From the NCBI GenBank assembly GCA_003224665.1, contig QHZM01000051.1, positions 1 through 9,904 on the forward strand: a stretch of 9,904 bases of DNA, written 5' to 3'. Shown in pieces: positions 1-6,576 of the stretch; the first letter of the stretch is position 1; each line of letters opens with the position of its first letter. The notes below the pieces were generated by a model, which saw only the letters and a program-made list of their open reading frames with translations, was not told the DNA's origin and did not search any database. This stretch comes from Acidobacteriota bacterium (GTDB lineage: Bacteria > Acidobacteriota > Terriglobia > UBA7540). The position numbers were made by a program, and so were the translations under genes.

Positions 1-225
1 ACTTGAGCCCTTCCTAGGACGTCTTCTAATTTCGTGTCGTGGTATCCCTTTAATGCAAAAAGCCGTGCCGCCGCACTGAGAATTCTCTTTCTCGTCGCCA
101 GCGCCCTCGATTGCTTGATTTCTTGCATCTTTTCGCCTTGTGAAAACCGACTAATTACTCTGTTAATACGACCTAAAAAGGCGAGCCTTGTCAAGAACAA
201 ATTTCGCAACCTGTTCAATGTTGAG

Positions 226-444
226 GTGAGGCGGGCATCCGAAACGCGACGCCCTCGAGAAGCGAAGCCGCTTGCCGCGGGCGTGAACGAGGCGGCAAAG
301 CTTCTCAGACTGAGTTCCGTCCCCATTCGGTTGTATGTCGCGCGAGGATGGATCCGGTCGGTGAGGATTGGGCGTCGGGTGCTGATCCCGATGGAGGTAT
401 TGGAGAAGGTGATGGTGGAGGGGCTCGTGAGGGGGGAGGCATGA
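226..444 (+). CDS. Small excisionase-like helix-turn-helix protein (start uncertain)
   Basis: The last ~50 residues form a MerR/excisionase-type winged helix-turn-helix: GVNEAAKLLRLSSVPIRLYV, then a GWIRSVRIGRRVLIP wing and a short C-terminal helix. Such domains bind DNA; in integrative elements they act as excisionases or recombination directionality factors. The frame is open back to a GTG at 34, but the sequence before about 226 is AT-richer, has no conserved character and looks non-coding. GTG at 226 (72 aa) or 283 (53 aa) are the plausible starts, and neither has a strong ribosome binding site. The stop overlaps an ATG (ATGA at 441-444). The gene points at the 3' end of a tRNA-Leu gene about 90 bp away, the usual setting for the end of a tRNA-integrated element. 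No integrase is in view. The fold call is fairly firm; the excisionase role is inference. Confidence 0.5.
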   Translation: MRRASETRRPREAKPLAAGVNEAAKLLRLSSVPIRLYVARGWIRSVRIGRRVLIPMEVLEKVMVEGLVRGEA

Positions 445-515
445 GGGCGTCGCAACCGCCCCGCAACCGCACCCAAAACGTCAGTGCACGTTCGGAAAGT
501 GGAACTCGACCCTAA
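441..515 (+). CDS. Possible 24-codon ORF coupled to the HTH gene
   Basis: An ATG overlaps the stop of the HTH gene in the form ATGA and is preceded by a purine-rich GGGGGGAGG, a good Shine-Dalgarno. This layout is common where an excisionase gene is translationally coupled to the next gene. The frame ends after 24 codons at TAA 513-515, giving an Arg/Ser-rich peptide I do not recognise. Within it an 8-9 bp motif, CGCAACCGC, is repeated at 451-459 and 462-470. It could be the stub of a downstream gene such as an integrase lost at the tRNA boundary, a short peptide, or chance. Low confidence. Confidence 0.2.
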   Translation: MRASQPPRNRTQNVSARSESGTRP

Positions 516-532
516 GTGAAACGAAAAAAACA

Positions 533-619
533 TGGTGCCGAAGAGAGGACTCGAACCTCCACGCCCTGACGGGCACTACACCCTGAATGTAGCGCGTCTG
601 CCAATTCCGCCACTTCGGC
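533..619 (-). tRNA. tRNA-Leu (anticodon CAG)
   Basis: On the minus strand the gene folds as a class II tRNA. The acceptor stem is GCCGAAG/CTTCGGC (613-619 with 537-543). A D-arm carries GCGGAATTGGCAGACGC, and a CTACA/TGTAG anticodon stem closes the loop TTCAGGG with anticodon CAG, which reads CUG Leu. A long variable arm typical of Leu/Ser tRNAs and a T-arm with GGTTCGAGTCC follow. The CCA end is encoded (533-535). Discriminator A is at 536. A run of seven T on the minus strand (about 523-529) follows immediately and may help end transcription. Confidence 0.97.
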
Positions 620-693
620 AAGTGCAGCCTTCCCCGCGCCCGGATGAGCGTCAAGGAACAGGCAATCGCTTCTGCTTAGGCCTTAAGGATTTC

Positions 694-722
694 ATCTTCC
701 CATTGGGTCGGTTTTCTGTCAA
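694..722 (-). promoter_or_regulatory. Possible promoter for tRNA-Leu
   Basis: On the minus strand there is a perfect -35 hexamer TTGACA (722-717), about 100 bp upstream of the tRNA 5' end. At 17 bp spacing the -10 would be GAAGAT, only 3 of 6 matches to consensus. The -35 is convincing as a string, but the -10 is weak, so this is a tentative assignment. Confidence 0.25.
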
Positions 723-850
723 GAAAGTCCACGGGGCTAAAAGGAGTGCGACTTTCCAAGGCCGAGTCAGGCAGTCGGTGGCCGAAACTTGCGCAGGCGC
801 CATTCAACGCCGGGGGGAAGTCTGGATCGGCTTTTCCGCGGCGCACTGAA

Positions 851-887
851 ATACAAAAAGAAAAACCCCGGAAGAGCTTTCCGGGGT
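851..887 (-). terminator. Rho-independent terminator of the small secreted-protein gene
   Basis: A 10-bp stem (ACCCCGGAAG with its partner at 878-887, last pair G-T) with a tiny loop is followed on the minus strand by TTTTTCTTTTTG. It sits about 60 bp beyond the stop of the gene at 947-1171, in the right orientation to terminate it. Confidence 0.9.
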
Positions 888-946
888 CTCCTTGAATCCA
901 AGGACGAGTCCTGACCGCTGACCGGTCAGATCCGCGGAGTGCGGGC

Positions 947-1171
947 TTAGTGCTTGGGTTGCGCCTCTGCCGGGGCGGTTCCTTCCTGGCCTTCCTTCTT
1001 ACCTTTCGTCGCGCCCTTTTTCTTCGCATGCATCCTGTGGGCTTTTGCGTGATGCGCGCCGGCGGCGGGGGCGGCGGTTTCCTTCCCCTTTTCCTGACCC
1101 TTTGCGTAGACCGGCATCGCAAGTGAGACGGCCACGGCGAGGGTGGCGAGCAACGTGAATAACTTCTTCAT
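947..1171 (-). CDS. Small secreted Lys/His/Ala-rich protein (74 aa)
   Basis: The protein starts at MKKLFTLLATLAVAVSLAMP, a clear Sec signal peptide with predicted cleavage after VYA (residue 23). The mature ~51 residues are low-complexity and strongly basic, with about 11 Lys and 5 His plus Ala, Gly and Glu, and no Cys. The ATG is chosen over longer upstream frames because a perfect AAGGAGGT lies 10 nt before it (1182-1190). A strong terminator lies downstream, so it is probably monocistronic. The composition recalls small periplasmic acid-shock or charged-repeat proteins, but there is no motif that fixes a role. It may bind metal, nucleic acid or anionic envelope polymers; this is speculation. 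The gene is divergent from the thioredoxin-fold pair. Confidence 0.85.
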   Translation of the reverse strand: MKKLFTLLATLAVAVSLAMPVYAKGQEKGKETAAPAAGAHHAKAHRMHAKKKGATKGKKEGQEGTAPAEAQPKH

Positions 1172-1351
1172 ATAGATAGGGACCTCCTTATCAAAGTCAC
1201 TTCCGTCCTTGTCTCTCGCACCCTGGCTGCCAAACGGGACGGGAGGACCGCGGGTAAGCCTAAGTGGAAAGATATCAAACGGGTTAGTGGAGCGTTTACT
1301 CCTCATGTCATCGAAAGCCGGCGAAATTCTCGGCGGAAAGAAGTACACGAG

Positions 1352-1372
1352 TTGGTATGTTCGGCATACCAA
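1352..1372. promoter_or_regulatory. Perfect 8+8 palindrome, operator-like
   Basis: TTGGTATG and CATACCAA are perfect inverted repeats separated by TTCGG. The site lies in the ~395-bp divergent region between the small secreted-protein gene and the thioredoxin-fold genes, about 140 bp upstream of the -10 box of the latter. Arm length and spacing fit a dimeric repressor or activator site; no T-run follows on either strand, which argues against a terminator. The cognate regulator is not in the window. The rest of this divergent region shows no gene. Confidence 0.45.
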
Positions 1373-1511
1373 ACGGGGCATGGAAGCTTAACTCGGTCGC
1401 ATCGCGGGTGTCATTAGATCCGAGAAACAGATGCACCTGGATGATGAGCTCGTGCGCGTTTCAAGGGACTCGACGGCGGCTCCGCGCCGGGGGCTGGCAA
1501 GAGCGACCGTC

Positions 1512-1520
1512 TGATATAAT
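1512..1520 (+). promoter_or_regulatory. Extended -10 promoter of the thioredoxin-fold pair
   Basis: TGATATAAT is a perfect extended -10 element (TGN followed by TATAAT). The candidate -35 is weak (CTGGCA at 1494-1499, 15 bp spacing), as is usual for extended -10 promoters. Transcription would start near 1527, giving a leader of about 40 nt to the ATG at 1567. Confidence 0.6.
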
Positions 1521-1566
1521 TTTACGGCTTGGCTGTACGATCCCATTCTTTCCGTCGGAGGTCCGA

Positions 1567-2181
1567 ATGGCCGCTTGGAGCCACTTGAGATTGTGGGCAA
1601 TCGTCCTGGGACTGGTCTTGGTCAGCGGCGCCTGCACGGCGAGCGACCTGCCTGCGACCAAGGTCAAGATTGGTGACACGATGGAGGACTTCACGTTGCC
1701 GGATACGGCCGGCGCGAAGCACTCCCTTTATGAGTTCAAAGGAAAGAAAGGAGTCATGGTAATCTTCTTCGCCACCCAATGTCCTTATTCGAACGCCTTC
1801 AATCACGTGATGGCCGGCCTGGCCAAGGAGTACGGGCCGCGCGGCGTTACCGTTGTAGGCATCAACGCGAACAAGACGGAGCCGGCGGCTGAAGTGGCCG
1901 AGCACGCCCGCGCGCACGGCTTGGACTTCCCCATCCTCAAGGACGAAGGCAACGTCATCGCGGACCGCCTGGGCGCGCGCGTCACGCCGGAAGTTTATCT
2001 CCTGGACAGCAACTGGACGGTGCGGTATCACGGTGCCCTGGGGAACAGCCACCAGCCAACCACCAAACCGGAGGAGGCGAGCGACGTTGAAGTCCGCCCG
2101 GCGCTCGGGTCCGTTCTCGCGGGCCAGCCGGTCGCCCAGACCGAGACCAAGGCTTTCGGTTGCACGATCAAGCGGATTTAG
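1567..2181 (+). CDS. Exported thioredoxin-fold protein of the PRX-like (redoxin/AhpC-TSA) type
   Basis: The 204-aa protein starts at ATG 1567, four bases after GGAGGT. A hydrophobic N-terminal segment (residues 7-22) directs export; Cys23 follows SGA, a poor lipobox, so lipoprotein status is doubtful. The redoxin domain spans about residues 34-165: KIGDTMEDFTLPDTAG, then VMVIFFATQCPYS with Cys72, and the cis-Pro loop RVTPEVYLLD. The CXXC is reduced to CPYS, so only the first thioredoxin cysteine remains. That pattern is described for the PRX-like 1 group, which lacks the peroxiredoxin triad. A second Cys (199) sits in the C-terminal FGCTIKRI tail that recurs in this group and could be a resolving cysteine. 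It is followed 18 bp later by a TlpA-like gene, a likely reductant partner. The substrate is unknown. Confidence 0.85.
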   Translation: MAAWSHLRLWAIVLGLVLVSGACTASDLPATKVKIGDTMEDFTLPDTAGAKHSLYEFKGKKGVMVIFFATQCPYSNAFNHVMAGLAKEYGPRGVTVVGINANKTEPAAEVAEHARAHGLDFPILKDEGNVIADRLGARVTPEVYLLDSNWTVRYHGALGNSHQPTTKPEEASDVEVRPALGSVLAGQPVAQTETKAFGCTIKRI

Positions 2182-2199
2182 CCGGTCGAGGGGGACCAA

Positions 2200-2727
2200 G
2201 TGAAACTCGAACCAGCGCGGCTGGCGGGACTCGTAGCGCTCGCCGCAGCAGCGTCGGTTGTGGGGTGTTCCCGCTCGGCGGCTCCGCCCGAGCCCGACCG
2301 ACCTGACGGCATCCTGAAACTCGACGAAGCCGGGTTCCGGCGGCTGCGGGAGAAGTATCGAGGGCGCGTCTTGCTCGTCAACTTCTGGGCCACCTGGTGC
2401 GAGCCCTGCCGCGAGGAATTTCCCGGGCTCGTCCGGCTCGACCGGACCTTTCGCGACCATGGTCTTTCGGTCGTCGCCGTTTCGATGGATGAGCCGGAGT
2501 CCATATCCGACATCAAGGAGTTTTTAAAGTCTCAATCCGCGGAGTTCGGGAGTTACCTCCATAACTTCCACGATTTCGCGGCCTTGGTGGACTCGATCAA
2601 CCCGGACTGGGGCGGAGGCATTCCGGCGACGTTCCTTTACGACCGTCAGGGAGCCCTGGTGCATAGTTGGGAAGGTGGCACCTCGTATGAGGAGTTCGCA
2701 CGAAGCGTCCGGCCGCTCCTCCCTTGA
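2200..2727 (+). CDS. TlpA-like thiol-disulfide oxidoreductase, lipoprotein
   Basis: This 175-aa protein starts at GTG 2200 after GAGGGGGA. Its signal peptide ends in a good lipobox (VVGC, Cys23), so it is probably anchored in the membrane facing the periplasm. The thioredoxin domain covers about residues 38-172. It has VLLVNFWATWCEPCREEFPG with the redox pair Cys67/Cys70, the β-strand VVAVSMDEPE, and the cis-proline GIPATFLYD (Pro142). Family members reduce disulfides in periplasmic proteins, for example in cytochrome c maturation or peroxide defence. No cytochrome biogenesis genes are nearby. It lies 18 bp downstream of the one-cysteine PRX-like gene and is probably co-transcribed, so that protein is a candidate partner. 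The family call is firm; the specific substrate is not known. Confidence 0.92.
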   Translation: MKLEPARLAGLVALAAAASVVGCSRSAAPPEPDRPDGILKLDEAGFRRLREKYRGRVLLVNFWATWCEPCREEFPGLVRLDRTFRDHGLSVVAVSMDEPESISDIKEFLKSQSAEFGSYLHNFHDFAALVDSINPDWGGGIPATFLYDRQGALVHSWEGGTSYEEFARSVRPLLP

Positions 2728-2849
2728 CCAGGCTTCGTTCGGGCGGCGGACACGACGCCGGTAAAACGCTCGGAACAGGTTCGGTTGTGTCTCCCAAACG
2801 AGGGCTTTCGATTGTCTCGAGCCGCGTATTCCCTTCGGGAGGTTGCGAA

Positions 2850-4181
2850 ATGAATTCGCTCAAGATGCGCCCTTATCTTCGACCCACATTTTTGGTTCTC
2901 GCTCTCTTTTTCCTTCTGATTGCTCCCGAGGCGCGCGCCGAAGGCCCGGACTGGAGATCGCAGGGAATCGTTTACAACGCTTCGAGCCCGCAAGCGAAGG
3001 TGCACACGGTCCCCATCCGCGCCGTCAAGATGGGAGAGGGATTCTGGTCAGCGCGCATGCGGACGAACGTGGAGCAAAGTATTCCCAGCCTGCTCCAGCT
3101 GCTGGAATCGCACGGCGTCGTGGATAACTTCCGGCGTCTCTCGAGCCGCAAGGCCGCCGGCCGAAGGGGCCCGCTTTATACCGATTCGGACATTTACAAG
3201 TGGATGGAGGCCGTAGCGTTTGTCCTGCAGTCGGGGGACCAGCCGGCCCTCCGTGCCAAGCTGGGCCAGATCATTGATGAAGTGGTTGCGGCACAGGAGC
3301 CGAGCGGCTACCTCAACACTTACTACGTCCAGGAACGCGAGTCGCTGCGGTTCACGGAGATGCACCGCAGCCACGAGCTTTATTGTTTAGGACATCTCCT
3401 GCAAGCGGGCATCGCCTATTACCGCGCGACGGGCGAAACGAAACTCCTCGACGCCGGAAGGAAATACGCCGACTACCTGGTCCAGAATTTCGGGCCCGAC
3501 AAGAAGCCCGCCCTGACCGGCCACCCCGAGCTCGAAATGGCCCTCGTCGAACTTTACCGGACGACCGGCGAGCGTCGTTACCTTGAATTTGCGGGCTACC
3601 TGCTGGGCGGCGACCGGATGCGGCTGAACCTGACGGACGATCAGGTCCGGTACATGTTCAGCGGAATCCCCTTTACTTCACACAGAAAATTCGAAGGGCA
3701 CGCGGTGCGCGCGCTCTATGCCTCGAGCGGGGCGACCGACTATTTTGCGGAGACAGGGGATGAGAAGTATCTCAGGGCTCTCGCAATCCTGTGGCGCGAC
3801 CTTGTCGATCGCAAGATGTACGTCACAGGAGGCGTGGGCTCGCGCGCGGCGGGCGAGTCATTTGGTGATCCCTACGAGCTGCCCAACGCGACGGCTTATG
3901 CCGAAAGCTGCGCGGCGATTGCCAACATGATGTGGAACTGGCGGCTGCTGCTGGTGAGCGGCGAGGCCCGGTTCGCCGACGTTTTATCTGGAGCGCACTT
4001 TCGCCTCCATCCCAGGTTATCTCTACGGGACGAGCCCGACCGGAGTCTATTTGCACCTCTACCACAGTTCCACCTTGGACTGGCGCCTGGAGGACGGCAC
4101 GGGACTCAGTTTAGTCGAGGAGACCGATTATCCCTGGAACGATACGATTTCGATCATGGTGAAGCCGGCCCAGCCAACTGA
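2850..4181 (+). pseudogene. GH127 (DUF1680) glycosidase, 5' part: signal peptide and (α/α)6 barrel, frame-broken
   Basis: GH127 enzymes include β-L-arabinofuranosidases acting on plant or bacterial glycans. The ATG at 2850 follows GGGAGG at 7-nt spacing; a Sec signal peptide ends in ARA|EG near residue 31. Residues ~50-378 match the family barrel, including HELYCLGHLLQAG (from His175), FEGHAVRALY and the catalytic stretch GESFGDPYELPN through AYAESC. Glu336, Glu352 and Cys354 have the same mutual spacing as acid/base Glu322 and zinc ligands Glu338 and Cys340 of Bifidobacterium longum HypBA1. Family-like sequence stops after GEARFADV (Val378, codon at 3981). From there this frame is unrelated sequence to a TGA at 4179-4181, while the real continuation is in the +1 frame. 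The CCP segment carrying the nucleophile cysteine is absent. The true product is therefore probably inactive, unless the lesion is an assembly error. Confidence 0.85.
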
Positions 4182-4743
4182 GTTCAGCGTTTTCCTGCGA
4201 ATTCCAGGCTGGACGCAGAAAGCCAAAGTCACCGTGAACGGCCAGCCCGCCCAGCCCCCGGCCAAGCCGGGCGAATATCTTGAAATCCACCGGGTCTGGA
4301 AAACGGATGACAAGATCCGCCTGACGCTCGATATGTCGCCGCGCGTGGTGACGGCCAACCCGCGCGTTCGCGATGACTTTGGCAGGATTGCCCTCGAAAG
4401 AGGCCCGCTCGTTTATTGCCTCGAACAGCTCGACCTCGTAGCGCAGGACTCGGTCTCAGACATTTCTCTTCCACTTGGACCTGTCCCTGCCAGGGGGTTC
4501 ACCACGGAATTCCGCCCGGACATGATGGGCGGTATCGTCGTGATCAAGCACAAAGGGATCGCCGCCTCCAAGCCCTTCTCCGAAGAACCTCTCTATCGGG
4601 CCTGGAGCAAAGGCGGCTCTAAAGGTAGCAATGAGGTCGAACTGACTTTTATTCCGTATTACGCCTGGGCGAACCGCCTCCCCTCTCCCATGGAAGTGTG
4701 GGTCCCCTATACGGCCGAAAGTCCGGTGAGCAAGGCGCGTTAG
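3988..4743 (+). pseudogene. GH127 (DUF1680) glycosidase, 3' part: C-terminal β-sandwich, shifted frame
   Basis: This frame picks up the GH127 homology at LERTFASIPGYLYGTSPTGV (codon 3988 onward) and continues to TAG 4741-4743. It has the β-sandwich landmarks of the family: LYHSSTLDWRLEDG, TDYPWNDTI, FSVFLRIPGW, VTVNG, GEYLEIHRVWKTDDKIRL and GRIALERGPLVYCLE. It has no convincing start of its own; the Met encoded at 4051 is not preceded by a useful start context and lies inside the domain. In intact relatives the stretch before ASIPGYLY is CCPPNIAR, which carries two cysteines of the zinc site. Here LERT joins directly to FASIPGYLY, so roughly 50-60 residues appear to be missing. The remaining codons look well preserved, which implies a recent lesion or an assembly error. 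Confidence 0.85.
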
Positions 4744-4806
4744 AACGTCGGGGAGGAATTGGTCCAGCGGGGAGAGGGCCCGCGCGGAGGATCCGAACGG
4801 TTTTTT

Positions 4807-5637
4807 CTATTGGCTACGGCGGCCGAGCGCAGCGATCACTTTTGCCCGCTCGGTGGTCAGGAAAGTTGTGATCTGCTGGATCGCCGATTCATTTTTCTCG
4901 GCCGCCTCGTCGGGCAGGAATCCGAAATCCTTTCCGCCGGTCGCGACGCGCACCAGGGCGATGGCCCCGCGGCGGAGGTTCGGGTCTTTGTCGTGTAAGG
5001 CGCGGTTGAAAATACGTTGGCCGTTGTCTGAGCCTCCAACGATCTCGATCGGCGGCCCTTTCTGAAGACGCCCCACCACCTGCTCCGGCGTCAGTTCGCT
5101 GCCCTCGGTAAAACGCCAGACGCCGAATTTTGTCCCATCGAGCGCGTAGGCTGCAATGCGGCTCTGGTCCATTTTCTTCCGGAAGGCTTCGGCGCGCGAG
5201 GCTCCTTTGGTGGGGACAGGCTCCATCGAGTCGTTGAGCAGACGGGCTGTCAAAGCCAGACCTTCCGTGTTGCCCAAAACGGTGAGCGCCGTAGAAGGCG
5301 CGAAGCCCTTCATCGGCTCCCCGCTCGCGAGCATCGGAAGGAGTCTCGGCAGGGCGCGGTCCTTGAGCGGAACCAAGGCCGCCAACAACTCCGGACTGGC
5401 TTTGGGATGCGAGAGCTGCTCGAGCAGATAGTCCAGGTCATTCTTGCGGGCGGGGTCGAGCGACGTGCTCAGGTCGAGTTTGCCGGACTTCAGTTCGTCG
5501 GTTGAAACCTGGATGGATGACTTCTGCTGCTGGCCCTTCTTCTCGCGCTCCTTCCGCGCGAGGTCGCCGAGTGATTGGGCCGAGATCGCCTGGGCGAGCA
5601 AGAGAAGGCTTATGACCGAGCCGTGCACAAGCCGCAT
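4807..5637 (-). CDS. Secreted HEAT-like repeat protein of unknown function
   Basis: This 276-aa protein has a signal peptide (residues 1-20, cleavage AISA|QS). It is followed by the charged segment QSLGDLARKEREKKGQQQ, a mature N-terminus I have seen on exported proteins of Acidobacteriota. Residues ~68-135 (LDYLLEQLSHPKASPELLAAL to TALTVLGNTEGLALTARLLN) and ~205-275 have the alternating helical pattern of HEAT-like repeats. No catalytic motif or Cys is seen. The start ATG at 5637 has GAGGCAGG just upstream. The membrane-protein gene lies 119 bp upstream on the same strand, so co-transcription is possible but not required. HEAT-like proteins usually act as binding scaffolds; that is family knowledge, not evidence here. 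Confidence 0.82.
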   Translation of the reverse strand: MRLVHGSVISLLLLAQAISAQSLGDLARKEREKKGQQQKSSIQVSTDELKSGKLDLSTSLDPARKNDLDYLLEQLSHPKASPELLAALVPLKDRALPRLLPMLASGEPMKGFAPSTALTVLGNTEGLALTARLLNDSMEPVPTKGASRAEAFRKKMDQSRIAAYALDGTKFGVWRFTEGSELTPEQVVGRLQKGPPIEIVGGSDNGQRIFNRALHDKDPNLRRGAIALVRVATGGKDFGFLPDEAAEKNESAIQQITTFLTTERAKVIAALGRRSQ

Positions 5638-5756
5638 AACCTGCCTCGATGTTTGGACTCGCGCGATGGCGCTTCGCGAAGGGGTCGCGCTGGCGGAATT
5701 ATCTCACATGCCTCCGCTGCACGCCACGAGAGAGGCAGGCGAAAGGCTCTTCGGGA

Positions 5757-6278
5757 TCAGTGAGCGACCACCCAGCGGATGAGAAGCGCCACGCCGGTGA
5801 GGAACTTTATCCCGTCGAGCCCCGTGAAGGCCATGTGGAGCATGCGGAAGCGAGGTATCTCCGCGGGAGGAGGATTCCGCGGTAGAAAGTCGATGCTCCG
5901 GCCGAGAGCCACGATCGCTGGAGTAATCACCAGCGTCATGAGAATGACCAGGCCGAGCATGACCCCGGCAATCACGAGGGCCGCTCCGTCTCGAGGGATC
6001 TGGCGGAAGAGCAGGGCCAGGAGCAAAGCCCCGAGCACCACTTGGCCCCATCCATAAACATTGAAGCAGTTCCGGTTGATTTCGGAAGCGAGATAGCGAA
6101 GCACCATGCGCGTCCGTTCGTGACCGATCCGCTCGGCCGCCTCGCTCAACGGCGGGCTGGGGGCCCGCAGCACGCGGTCCACGGTTGAAAAGCTTCCCGC
6201 CGCGACAAACCACATCAAAAGAGTCAGGCCCAGCCAGGCGCCGAGGAGTGCCAGTGCCATCGTGTGCGCTCGCCCCAT
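5757..6278 (-). CDS. Four-helix integral membrane protein, DUF4149-like
   Basis: This 173-aa protein starts at ATG 6278; the frame is open much further upstream but without membrane or family character, so that part is rejected. Hydrophobic segments lie at about residues 8-30, 73-92, 98-122 and 148-170. The loop between the first two carries LRYLASEINRNCFNVYGWGQ, and the segment ALLGAWLGLTLLMWF begins helix 1; both resemble DUF4149/TMEM205-like proteins. The function of that family is not established. A minus-strand TATAAT lies about 65 bp upstream. The family assignment is from memory of pattern, so moderate. Confidence 0.75.
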   Translation of the reverse strand: MGRAHTMALALLGAWLGLTLLMWFVAAGSFSTVDRVLRAPSPPLSEAAERIGHERTRMVLRYLASEINRNCFNVYGWGQVVLGALLLALLFRQIPRDGAALVIAGVMLGLVILMTLVITPAIVALGRSIDFLPRNPPPAEIPRFRMLHMAFTGLDGIKFLTGVALLIRWVVAH

Positions 6279-6341
6279 AACCACCGCTCGATCTTTCCTG
6301 CCATCCGCCAGGCGCTCAACAGGGCCCGAGATTCCGCGCGA

Positions 6342-6347
6342 ATTATA
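6342..6347 (-). promoter_or_regulatory. -10 box for the membrane-protein gene
   Basis: The minus strand carries a perfect TATAAT here, 64 bp upstream of the ATG at 6278. I find no good -35 at 16-18 bp, so promoter strength or dependence on an activator cannot be judged. The perfect inverted repeat at 6385-6412 lies just upstream and could hold an activator. Confidence 0.4.
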
Positions 6348-6384
6348 GCGCAGTGCGTCACCCAGATACCCCCCGGACTGACGA

Positions 6385-6412
6385 CTGCCTTGCTCTCCCC
6401 CCAGCAAGGCAG
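6385..6412. repeat. Perfect 10-bp inverted repeat with C-rich 8-nt loop
   Basis: CTGCCTTGCT and AGCAAGGCAG are exact inverted repeats separated by CTCCCCCC. The site is in the ~300-bp divergent region between the membrane-protein gene (minus) and the MscS-type gene (plus). There is no T-run after it on either strand, so it is not an intrinsic terminator. It may be an operator for one or both divergent promoters, or an RNA hairpin. I see no gene in the rest of this intergenic stretch. Confidence 0.5.
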
Positions 6413-6576
6413 CTATCTCTCTCCTCCGCTTCTCACTCACACACTTCAACCCCACGGGGGGATACGATGTACCTTTCCAGTTCCATCCCGGCAACCCGAT
6501 TGCGCCCGGCCGCCGCACCAAGGTATCTTGGTAGTTTCGAGGTGTCCCAAAGAAAACAGCAAGGACGCTCGACGAC

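Noticed and set aside
34..225. Upstream extension of the excisionase-like gene from GTG 34
   Set aside because: The stretch is AT-richer with codon use unlike a gene and precedes the only recognisable domain; kept only as a possible alternative start.
676..1122. 148-aa minus-strand frame overlapping the small secreted-protein gene
   Set aside because: It is an Arg/Pro-rich out-of-frame reading running through the terminator; the signal-peptide frame with a perfect ribosome binding site is the real one.
1522..2460. 312-aa minus-strand open frame
   Set aside because: It is antisense to the two thioredoxin-fold genes, is rich in Arg/Gly/Pro as expected of a GC-driven shadow, and has no family resemblance.
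3932..4114. Short third-frame reading over the GH127 lesion
   Set aside because: It has no family resemblance and is simply the remaining open frame across the junction.
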